A stretch of DNA of 43,359 nt from Candidatus Brocadia sp. (GTDB lineage Bacteria > Planctomycetota > Brocadiia > Brocadiales > Brocadiaceae): NCBI GenBank assembly GCA_021646415.1, contig SOEU01000025.1, positions 1 through 43,359 of the forward strand, written 5' to 3'. The translations under genes and the position numbers were made by a program. The notes beneath the pieces were generated by a model that made no database searches, had not been told where the DNA came from, and worked only from the letters and a program-made list of their open reading frames with translations. Positions within the stretch are counted from its first letter, which is position 1. Each line of letters opens with the position of its first letter. This document shows, piece by piece, positions 1 to 5,914 of the stretch.

Positions 1-82
1 TTCATTGAAAAGGTGAACCTCCTTTTAGGTGTTTTTATTCTCAAAATACCTTGAAATCCCTTGGAGATTCTACCATTTCTGG

Positions 83-125
83 CCTAATCCTGCAACAAGG
101 CTTCGCCTTGTTTGCAGGATTTAGG
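83..125. repeat. Hairpin-forming inverted repeat
   Basis: The arms CCTAATCCTGCA-ACAAGGC and GCCTTGT-TTGCAGGATTTAGG pair around a TTC loop with two one-base bulges, giving a stem of about 19 bp. There is no following T-run, so it is not an obvious terminator on the plus strand. It resembles the other short GC-rich palindromes scattered through the window's intergenic spaces. Confidence 0.6.
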
Positions 126-182
126 TTTAACAATATTTTCGGGCAGGATATTTTTGTCCAAGGCTGAGCGCAAGCGTTAGAT
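125..182 (+). other. Possible degenerate attC-like site
   Basis: GTTTAAC at 125-131 fits the integron R'' consensus RYYYAAC, and GTTAGAT at 176-182 fits the core GTTRRRY. The latter sits in the context CGCAAGCGTTAGATAC, which resembles the 3' ends of attC sites. The core lies 26 bases before the start of the gene at 209, as in a cassette. The inner arms do not pair well (only a short GGATA/TGTCC stem is visible), and no attC follows the gene, so this is a weak call. Confidence 0.22.
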
Positions 183-208
183 ACAGGTAAGCATTAAGGA
201 AAAACATT

Positions 209-703
209 ATGTCTGACCAAGATGGCACACCAATATTCGAAGTGTGGGATAGATATGAAAATATCGCCAAGCACTTCAATGATCTACTTATCAAGCTAAG
301 AACACAGGCACTTGGTGGGGTTGCCGCAATTACTTCCATTGGGGCAATTCTAAGTAAAAATGGAGGTGAATCTGGGTTTAACTGGGCAATAATGGCTGGC
401 GTATTCTTCTTTCTTAATGTTTTCTGGGTTGCTGTCTGGATTCTCGACTTTAAGTATTACAACCAACTTCTTCGTGGATCGGTTGATGCTCTATTGGATC
501 TGGAAAAACTGACCCAAACTAAAACACACGTTAAAGAACTCGACCTAAGTACAAAAATTGAAGATGCAGTAGCCGGTAAAAGAACGAAGACTGGTGAAAA
601 ACCATACAGGAAGTTATTCTGTGGTATAATGTGGTTTTATTTTGTTGTGCTTGGTGGCCTTTTAATTGGTCTAGCTCTTTCAATTTATAAAGTTGTATGC
701 TAG
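209..703 (+). CDS. Hypothetical small membrane protein
   Basis: This 164-residue protein is of unrecognised family. The N-terminal 35 residues are soluble and amphipathic. A hydrophobic stretch around residues 35-48 (ALGGVAAITSIGAIL) may be a weak membrane segment. A strong transmembrane segment lies at about residues 58-80 (FFFLNVFWVAVWIL), and a second strong one at the C-terminus (MWFYFVVLGGLLIGLALSI). Between them is a charged cytoplasmic-type loop of about 55 residues rich in Lys, Glu and Asp. The ATG is preceded by AAGGA at 196-200. The overall plan (charged helix, membrane hairpin, C-terminal anchor) is seen in many small accessory or defence-associated membrane proteins, but nothing here assigns a function. 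A GTTAGAT core-like sequence upstream raises the possibility that it was once a cassette gene. Confidence 0.65.
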   Translation: MSDQDGTPIFEVWDRYENIAKHFNDLLIKLRTQALGGVAAITSIGAILSKNGGESGFNWAIMAGVFFFLNVFWVAVWILDFKYYNQLLRGSVDALLDLEKLTQTKTHVKELDLSTKIEDAVAGKRTKTGEKPYRKLFCGIMWFYFVVLGGLLIGLALSIYKVVC

Positions 704-839
704 CTCACGGGGAGAAAGGAGAAAGAGGGGTCACCCATTAGAAGGCTTTTGTCAAGCGAAAAAGATTTGTCCCCCCCATTATTTCTCTGCTCGGCGCAAG
801 TGATACTCATCGTTAGTTGCGACCCGAGGTTGCATAATT

Positions 840-1040
840 GATTGTATAACAAGGAGTTATCTTCTTGATTATACCTGATGTATTCCCATCAGTACCCTAG
901 GGAGGCATGCTACCATTGCGCTGATGATGGGGTGTGGAGCCCTCTCGACAATGTACCGAAACGGGTAGAAACCGTGAGGTGAAAACCCATCCGGAAATCC
1001 CGTCCGGTTAAGGGCTAGGGTCTGGATAATACGGTGAGAT
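840..1040 (+). other. Possible structured RNA / group II intron remnant
   Basis: No gene is visible from 704 to 1390. Within it, roughly 930-1030 reads like folded RNA. It begins GTGTGGAGCCCTC, matching the GUGYG start of group II introns, and continues with CGAAACGGGTAGAAACCGTG, GAGGTGAAAACCC and CCGGAAATCCCGTCCGGTTAAGGGC. These runs have the GAAA-rich, self-complementary look of intron domain I. No maturase and no domain V hairpin are visible, so if this is an intron it is a 5' fragment. The assignment rests on pattern resemblance only. Confidence 0.22.
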
Positions 1041-1106
1041 TAGACAAAGTACTGTAGACGCATCGTCAAGCGAGCAACAGACCTACCGAGATTAATAGTC
1101 GAGTAG

Positions 1107-1132
1107 GATGGGTTAAACGAAGTGAACCCATC
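1107..1132. repeat. Inverted repeat upstream of transposase remnant
   Basis: GATGGGTT (1107-1114) and AACCCATC (1125-1132) form a perfect 8-bp stem around a 10-base loop. It lies in the gene-free stretch before the RAYT remnant and is probably part of a dispersed palindromic repeat family. Confidence 0.55.
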
Positions 1133-1187
1133 AGCATTATGGTTTCGTTGGGTGCGCTTTGTCACTTCGACAAGTTTAGTCAGGTAG

Positions 1188-1204
1188 GGTAGGCACTGCC
1201 TACC
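1188..1204. repeat. REP-like palindrome 1
   Basis: GGTAGGCA-C-TGCCTACC is a perfect 8+1+8 palindrome. The two palindromes closest to the RAYT gene (1355-1371 and 1964-1981) share its architecture and its GGCA/TGCC centre, so the three probably belong to one REP-like family. Confidence 0.65.
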
Positions 1205-1354
1205 AAAAATTGAGCACTCGGGGTTGGTTCTGCATAAAGGATTGGACCGAAATGGTTTTGACCAATAATCGGTAGTTGGGTAGGTGGCGCGCGTACAACA
1301 GCCTACGTTAAATATTCGGGTGTTTGCCGCTTTGGGAATCGTGGGATTGATTAT

Positions 1355-1371
1355 GGCGGGCAATGCCCGCC
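1355..1371. repeat. REP-like palindrome 2 (5' of RAYT)
   Basis: GGCGGGCA-A-TGCCCGCC is a perfect 8+1+8 palindrome followed by CTAC, 35 bases before the likely RAYT start. RAYT transposases act on REP hairpins, and a copy on each side is the typical arrangement. Confidence 0.75.
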
Positions 1372-1390
1372 CTACATTAATATTACGTGG

Positions 1391-1957
1391 ATGGGAAATA
1401 GGCATATGCCAAATTATCGAAGGATACGGATATCGGCTATAACTTATTTCTTTACGGTTGTCACCTACAAACGGCGGAATATCCTGGTGATTCCGAGGAG
1501 CAGGCAAATTCTACGTGCCATAATTCATGAGGTGCGGCAACTATATCCATTTACGATTTGCGGATGGGTGCTGCTGCCTGATCACATCCATTGTATATGG
1601 ACCCTTCCGGAAAATGACGGTGATTATTCCAAACGCTGGGGCATGATTAAGGCAGGATTTTCAAAAAGGGCTAAAAACCTGTTTCATCGTAGCGAATGGA
1701 TGACCGATTCAAAACGGAAATACCGCGAAGCAACGATATGGCAACGGCGTTTTTGAGAACACATGATTCGTAATGAGGATGATTTCAGGAGACACATGGA
1801 TTATCTCCATTTTAACCCGGTAAAGCATGGATTGGTAAAACGTGTCAAAGACTGGCCGTATTCGACATTTCACCGGTTTGTGAAAAACGGGTTTTATCTG
1901 CCAGATTGGGTTGGAGATGAAATGGATGAGATAACCGATGCAGATTTTGGTGAATAA
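1391..1957 (+). pseudogene. REP-associated tyrosine transposase (RAYT, Y1_Tnp/IS200-like), one in-frame TGA
   Basis: The gene encodes a single-strand-acting HUH/Y1 transposase of the REP-associated (RAYT) branch. The frame can open at 1391, but the family-typical start MPNYRR is the ATG at 1406. Visible marks are the HUH pair in LPDHIHCIW (about residue 59 from 1406) and, after the break, MDYLHFNPVKHGLV with the catalytic Tyr and the usual NPVKHGLV signature, then DWPYSTFHR. Codon 1754-1756 is TGA, exactly where relatives carry Trp in WQRRFWEH. The frame continues unbroken to 1957, so one TGG-to-TGA change explains the interruption. A product stopped at 1756 would lack the catalytic Tyr and should be inactive. 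REP-like palindromes flank the gene at 1355-1371 and 1964-1981. Confidence 0.88.
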
Positions 1958-1963
1958 TATTTT

Positions 1964-1981
1964 GGCAGGCAATGCTCTGCC
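1964..1981. repeat. REP-like palindrome 3 (3' of RAYT)
   Basis: GGCAGGCA-A-TGCTCTGCC is a near-perfect counterpart of the palindrome at 1355-1371, with one extra T bulged in the right arm, again followed by CTAC. It starts 7 bases after the RAYT stop. Confidence 0.7.
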
Positions 1982-2019
1982 CTACCTAACTGACATGGAT
2001 TTTTGTTAAGATAAAACAA

Positions 2020-2280
2020 ATGGGTAAGCATGAAAAGCTTTTACTTAAAATTCTAAGCGGAACTTCCGATGCAAATATTTAATTTAAAGATTTATGCAAC
2101 TTGCTGAAAGATTTTGGTTTTGAAGTTCGTGTTCGAGGCAGTCATCATATCTTTAGAAAGGAAGGAATAGCGGAGAAGATTAATCTTCAGCGGGAAGGAA
2201 ATAAATCCAAGCCTTATCAGGTGAAACAAGTACGAAATCTCAAGGCTGGTTCAATCTTGCAGATTGAACCATATATTTGA
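2020..2280 (+). pseudogene. hicA: HicA-family mRNA-interferase toxin, broken by one in-frame TAA
   Basis: Reading from ATG 2020 gives MGKHEKLLLKILSG then SDANI, a TAA stop at 2080-2082, and in the same frame FKDLCNLLKDFGFEVRVRG, SHHIFRKEG, INLQREGN and KPYQVKQVRN up to a TGA at 2280. This is the full length and motif order of a HicA/YcfA toxin, an RNA-cleaving double-stranded-RNA-binding fold. The catalytic His lies in the RGSHHIF motif. The only lesion is the internal TAA at codon 21. A restart after the stop is not evident. No HicB antitoxin was found on either side: the RAYT remnant precedes it and 2281-2401 shows no HicB-like frame. An inactivated toxin can survive without its antitoxin. 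Confidence 0.82.
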
Positions 2281-2401
2281 ACGGTACTCTAAAGTTTGAA
2301 CTTGTACTGTGAGACGGAATTATACCAAATGTTTCGGTTCGATCGAGGACGATTGAACCAGCGAAGAGATTTACAAATAGTTGCGAGAATGAAAACCATC
2401 A

Positions 2402-3484
2402 CTATTTCATTTTTTCTGCCTGGCGAAAGGCAGTCATACCACCGCTCATATTAAAGACCTTCCTGAACCCCGCCTTCAGCAAAATAGCAGCTGCGGTATG
2501 GGCGCGACCACCGCTCCGGCATACGGTAATAATCTCTTTATCTTTAAACTTTTCCAACTCTTTCAGCCTTTGTGTTACCTGTCCCACAGGGATATTGACA
2601 ACACCCTTAATGGCCCCCAACTCTCCTTTGAGTTCTGCCGGTTCTCTGACGTCCAGGATAACCGTGCCATCGAGCTGATTCGTTTCCACACGTCGTTTAA
2701 CCTCTGCCACAGGAATGGTGGGCACCGGCTCTTCATTCACCCCGGGAGACAGAGTACCCTTGATCTCACAGGCTGGCGCATCTACCGGGATCCATGCAGC
2801 CTTGGGATCACGGGCGCAGGCATAATTAGCCTTCAGCACGTCCTTCATCCAGTCTGCAGGACCCAGTTTCATTTCAGTAAGCCATTTGATATATGCCTCT
2901 TTTGAACGGGGCTGTAAATTGGGATTGCGTTTTTTCTGCTCGCCCAAGCTGGACGGTTCTCGACCGCGATACTCATGGGCGGGGTATACTACTAAATGAT
3001 CCGGTAATTGCATGATCTTTTGTAAGGATTCCCAGTGTTCACCAGGGTCACCGCCTGGTAAATCTGTACGTCCTGCCCCACCATCGTCCAGAAATAAGGT
3101 ATCCCCCGTCAAAATGCGGTCTGAAAAGATAAGACACATGCTGTCCTTCGTATGACCCGGTGTGTGCATGATTTTTACCGGGATATCGCTCAGGTGACAG
3201 TCAAACCCATCAGGGACATGGAATGCCACACAGCGGACAGGGGAGTTTTGGTGCATGACGTATACGGCACCCGTAAGGTCAGCCAGTGCACCAGACCCTG
3301 AGATGTGGTCTGCATGGGTATGGGTATCTAACACATGGGTCAGTTTTAGTCCCTCATTTTTAATGAGGGATACATATTCATTTACCTGCTCCAGAACAGC
3401 ATCTACCACAATTACTTCTTTCGTATTTTCTGAACCGATAAGGTAGGTTTTACACGAGGTCTTATTTAATTGTTTAAAGATCAT
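2402..3484 (-). CDS. Persulfide dioxygenase-rhodanese fusion (MBL-fold ETHE1-like + rhodanese)
   Basis: A 360-residue fusion. The N-terminal metallo-beta-lactamase fold (about 1-235) carries THTHADH (His55, His57, Asp59, His60), HTPGHT and GDTLF, and has the ETHE1 type of metal site that oxidises glutathione or other low-molecular persulfide to sulfite. The C-terminal rhodanese domain (about 265-360) has the active-site loop CRSGGR with Cys322 and would pass sulfane sulfur between persulfide and sulfite or thiol acceptors. Fusions of this kind link persulfide oxidation with sulfur transfer and are expected to be cytoplasmic; no signal peptide is visible. The start ATG at 3484 is preceded by AAGGGA. 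It stands alone on the minus strand, with 168 non-coding bases separating it from the alcohol dehydrogenase gene. Class assignment is firm; the physiological substrate is inferred. Confidence 0.9.
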   Translation of the reverse strand: MIFKQLNKTSCKTYLIGSENTKEVIVVDAVLEQVNEYVSLIKNEGLKLTHVLDTHTHADHISGSGALADLTGAVYVMHQNSPVRCVAFHVPDGFDCHLSDIPVKIMHTPGHTKDSMCLIFSDRILTGDTLFLDDGGAGRTDLPGGDPGEHWESLQKIMQLPDHLVVYPAHEYRGREPSSLGEQKKRNPNLQPRSKEAYIKWLTEMKLGPADWMKDVLKANYACARDPKAAWIPVDAPACEIKGTLSPGVNEEPVPTIPVAEVKRRVETNQLDGTVILDVREPAELKGELGAIKGVVNIPVGQVTQRLKELEKFKDKEIITVCRSGGRAHTAAAILLKAGFRKVFNMSGGMTAFRQAEKMK

Positions 3485-3652
3485 TTTGGTATCCCTTCAT
3501 TAAAATATACTCTTGAGAATTGCCTATTACTTATACCCGATTTCAGGAAGTCCTCAACACAGGTATCTTAATTAAATCGGGATCGTCCCATAGCTTTTGG
3601 ACTCTATCTTATGTTTCCCCGCTAATGGGTGCCCCCTTTTGCTTCCATTACC

Positions 3653-4756
3653 TTACGCATCGCTAATTCGCAGCACGGGCTTGATGGTGTCGCCGTGCCT
3701 GGCATCAGCGATGGCCTGGTTGATCTCGCTGAAGTCATAGAATCTTACAAGGCGGTCAAAGGGAAACTGCCCTGCCTGGTATAGCGCGATCAGTTTAGGG
3801 ATAAAGCGCTGCGGCACGGCGCCGCCCTGGATTACGCTGAGGGTTTTCCGCCCTTCTGGCAAAACATCCGTGCCCTTAGGGGAGGCAATGAGCACCACAA
3901 TGCCATGGGGATTCAACACGTCAATGGCAAGTTGGTGCATCTTCGGGTTGCCAGTGATTTCCAGCACGTAATCAACGCCACTACCGGTGATACCGGTGAT
4001 GCGTGAAGCAACCTCATCATGACGATTGTCGATCGAGTGGGTGGCTCCCAACTCCAGGGCAAGTTCGAGCCGCACAGGGTTAATGTCGACAGCTATGATC
4101 GGGTTGGCGCCGACGATACGAGCCGCCATAACCGCCGCCAGGCCAACCGATCCTGTGCCGAAGATGGCGATGCTTGCCCCGTCGGAGACCTCCAACGAGT
4201 TCATCACGGTGCCAGCCCCGGTCTGCAGGCCGCAACCCAGCGGAGCCAGAATCTCCAGACGTAAGTCTTTGGAAACCTCGACGAGGTTGCGTTCGGTCGC
4301 CAGGGCATGGGTGGCGAACGAAGACTGACCAAAGAAGTGCCCACTGACGTCACTGCGTTGGAATGCATTGCTGCCATCCAGACGTTTGAAACCGAAGTTC
4401 GCCTCATAGAAGTGCTCGCAATCTGTAGGGTATCCATTCCGGCATTGACGGCAGCGGCCGCAGGACTGGTAAGAGAGCACGACATGATCGCCGCGCTTGA
4501 CACCCTTCACGCCTTTGCCAACCCGCTCTACCACGCCTGCCCCCTCATGACCCAACACTACCGGCTTAGCTGCTGCGTCCCAATCTTCGCAAAAGTCTAT
4601 ATCGGTATGACAGATGCCTGTTGCGACGATGCGCACCAGGACTTCGTCGTCTCTCGGACCTTCCAGATCGAGGGATTCGATCTTCAAGGGGCCGCCTTTC
4701 TTGCGCAGAACGGCCGCCTGAATCTTGTGCACTTGCACGCCGGAATGGTGAGTCAA
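3653..4756 (-). CDS. Zinc-dependent NAD(P) alcohol dehydrogenase (aryl-alcohol/XylB-like MDR family)
   Basis: A 367-residue medium-chain dehydrogenase. The catalytic zinc ligands are Cys49 (GICHTD), His70-Glu71 (GHE) and the Cys of the APLGCG loop. The structural zinc lobe has Cys99, Cys102, Cys105 and Cys113. The Rossmann motif FGTGSVGLAA precedes IIAVDINPVRLE, whose Asp favours NAD. The pattern fits aryl-alcohol or benzyl-alcohol type dehydrogenases, but the substrate cannot be read from sequence. The start is a TTG at 4756: AAGGAG (complement of 4764-4769) lies 7 bases upstream, and no better ATG exists. The gene is clearly more GC-rich than its neighbours and its frame throws several long antisense frames, both suggesting acquisition from a higher-GC donor. 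No partner genes are adjacent. Confidence 0.9.
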   Translation of the reverse strand: MTHHSGVQVHKIQAAVLRKKGGPLKIESLDLEGPRDDEVLVRIVATGICHTDIDFCEDWDAAAKPVVLGHEGAGVVERVGKGVKGVKRGDHVVLSYQSCGRCRQCRNGYPTDCEHFYEANFGFKRLDGSNAFQRSDVSGHFFGQSSFATHALATERNLVEVSKDLRLEILAPLGCGLQTGAGTVMNSLEVSDGASIAIFGTGSVGLAAVMAARIVGANPIIAVDINPVRLELALELGATHSIDNRHDEVASRITGITGSGVDYVLEITGNPKMHQLAIDVLNPHGIVVLIASPKGTDVLPEGRKTLSVIQGGAVPQRFIPKLIALYQAGQFPFDRLVRFYDFSEINQAIADARHGDTIKPVLRISDA

Positions 4757-4763
4757 CGTGCGG

Positions 4764-4769
4764 CTCCTT
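4764..4769 (-). promoter_or_regulatory. Ribosome binding site deciding a TTG start
   Basis: AAGGAG on the minus strand, 7 bases before the TTG at 4756-4754. It supports TTG initiation of the alcohol dehydrogenase. Confidence 0.65.
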
Positions 4770-5040
4770 TTTGTTTCGATGCTTCTGTTTTTTCTTTGTT
4801 GAAGCCTCTCTAAAGAACGACTTTCGCATCACTCAACGATAGAATTCATTGGCGGCGTTCTTTGCCGTCCACCGCAATAATTTGTTATTTTACCTAGCCT
4901 CGATAGCTTGCCTCCATGTGATAGCCGTAGCAGCGATCATCAAACAGGTTTTTTGAACTCGACGTAGGTTTCAGAAAGCGTACAAAGATAGCGGGAACAC
5001 CAGAATTACCATGCGAGTCAGCATAATGTCAGAATATTTC

Positions 5041-5400
5041 TTATTGAGCGCCTACCCAGCCCTTTGTATCACATGTCTTGCAAGGAGCACAACTGCTACA
5101 TCCTGCCCCCGTACAAGCCTTTTTACCGCTGTGCACCTGTCCCAATCCTTTGCATGATCCGCATCGTTTGGCTGAATCGGGGATTTTTCCTGATCCGCCA
5201 CAGCTATTGCATTTTATACAATAATTACAACCTTTTCCACTGCACGGGATTTTGTTGTCGGTATGCCATACCCCGCTTCCGCAGCACTTAAAACACATCT
5301 GGCTTGCCAGGGCGAAGGGGATGCAAATCAATCCGATAACCAAACAGAAAGTGACTATGCCAGCTAGCATTTTTAACGTAAATTTCTTTTCATTCTTCAT
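5041..5400 (-). CDS. Exported Cys-rich protein with DnaJ-type zinc-finger-like repeats
   Basis: A 119-residue protein with a clear Sec signal: KNEKK, then a hydrophobic core MLAGIVTFCLVIGLICIPFA and likely cleavage near ALAS. The mature part of about 85 residues holds 16 or more cysteines in CxxCxGxG-related units: CFKCCGSG, CIKCNSCGGSG, CGSCKGLG and CAPCKTCDTKG, alternating with CSGKGC and CTGAGC. This looks like the zinc-binding central domain of DnaJ without J or substrate-binding domains, and apparently moved outside the cytoplasm. The start ATG has GGAG six bases upstream. Function is unknown; metal binding or thiol exchange in the periplasm or anammoxosome lumen is possible but inferred. 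It is monocistronic as far as can be seen. Confidence 0.78.
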   Translation of the reverse strand: MKNEKKFTLKMLAGIVTFCLVIGLICIPFALASQMCFKCCGSGVWHTDNKIPCSGKGCNYCIKCNSCGGSGKIPDSAKRCGSCKGLGQVHSGKKACTGAGCSSCAPCKTCDTKGWVGAQ

Positions 5401-5812
5401 CTGTTTCTCCTTTTCTGTGACAAAGTTTATGGAGTTTTGCTTTTAGTATCTTATACGTTTTTTAATATTACTTTGAAAAAACTTTTTCCCCCATTTCCCA
5501 TCCTTACGGGAACAAGTTTCACGAGGACAAGTTTTGGCAAGTTTTGGCAAGTTTTTACAACCCCCTGTGTCCCCCCTTGATAAGGGAGATTTGATTGAGA
5601 CTCTGCAGCACCAATTATTTTCGATTGTAATCACTCCTGGATGTTTGTCAATGCCTTAATTTTGATAAATCCCCAACCGTCTTGATTGCATAGGAATTTC
5701 CATTTTATTTAAGCGGGTTTTTGATCCTTTACCACCCCTTCATCCCATCCTTCTAAAGGAGGGGAAAGAGGGGAGGTTATAACTTGAGTTGTTCCCGTGG
5801 CAGGCTGTACGC
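5401..5812. other. Gene-free spacer with small repeats
   Basis: No convincing gene is seen. The unit AAGTTTTGGC occurs twice in tandem (5529-5548) with a third decayed copy to 5558. It is followed by C-rich and AAGG-rich runs (CCCCCCTTGATAAGGGAG near 5572-5589 and CTTCTAAAGGAGGGG near 5751-5765) of the same character as the repeat mosaic at 13361-13593. The spacer separates the divergent minus-strand Cys-rich gene from the plus-strand kinase. Confidence 0.4.
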
Positions 5813-5848
5813 TTTGCACTTGACATAAATTTCCTATAATATTAATAT
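5813..5848 (+). promoter_or_regulatory. Putative sigma-70-type promoter of the kinase operon
   Basis: Two overlapping readings are possible: TTTGCA (5813-5818), 16 bases, then TATAAT (5835-5840); or TTGACA (5820-5825), 17 bases, then TAATAT (5843-5848). Either would start transcription 60-70 bases before the kinase ATG at 5915. Confidence 0.5.
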
Positions 5849-5914
5849 TTATGAATACAAGTAAATTTTGTTGTATCCGATATTTACAATTAAACAAAGC
5901 GGACTAAATTCTAC

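Noticed and set aside
1754-1756. Selenocysteine or programmed readthrough at the RAYT TGA
   Set aside because: The family has Trp here, not Cys or Sec. No SECIS-like hairpin was noticed after the codon, and TGA is used as a normal stop by other genes in the window.
2281-2401. HicB antitoxin remnant after the hicA pseudogene
   Set aside because: No frame shows HicB-like motifs; the stretch is too short and has stops in all relevant frames.
4307-4813. Plus-strand open frame across the alcohol dehydrogenase
   Set aside because: An antisense artefact of the GC-rich dehydrogenase gene; no family motif and no ribosome binding site.
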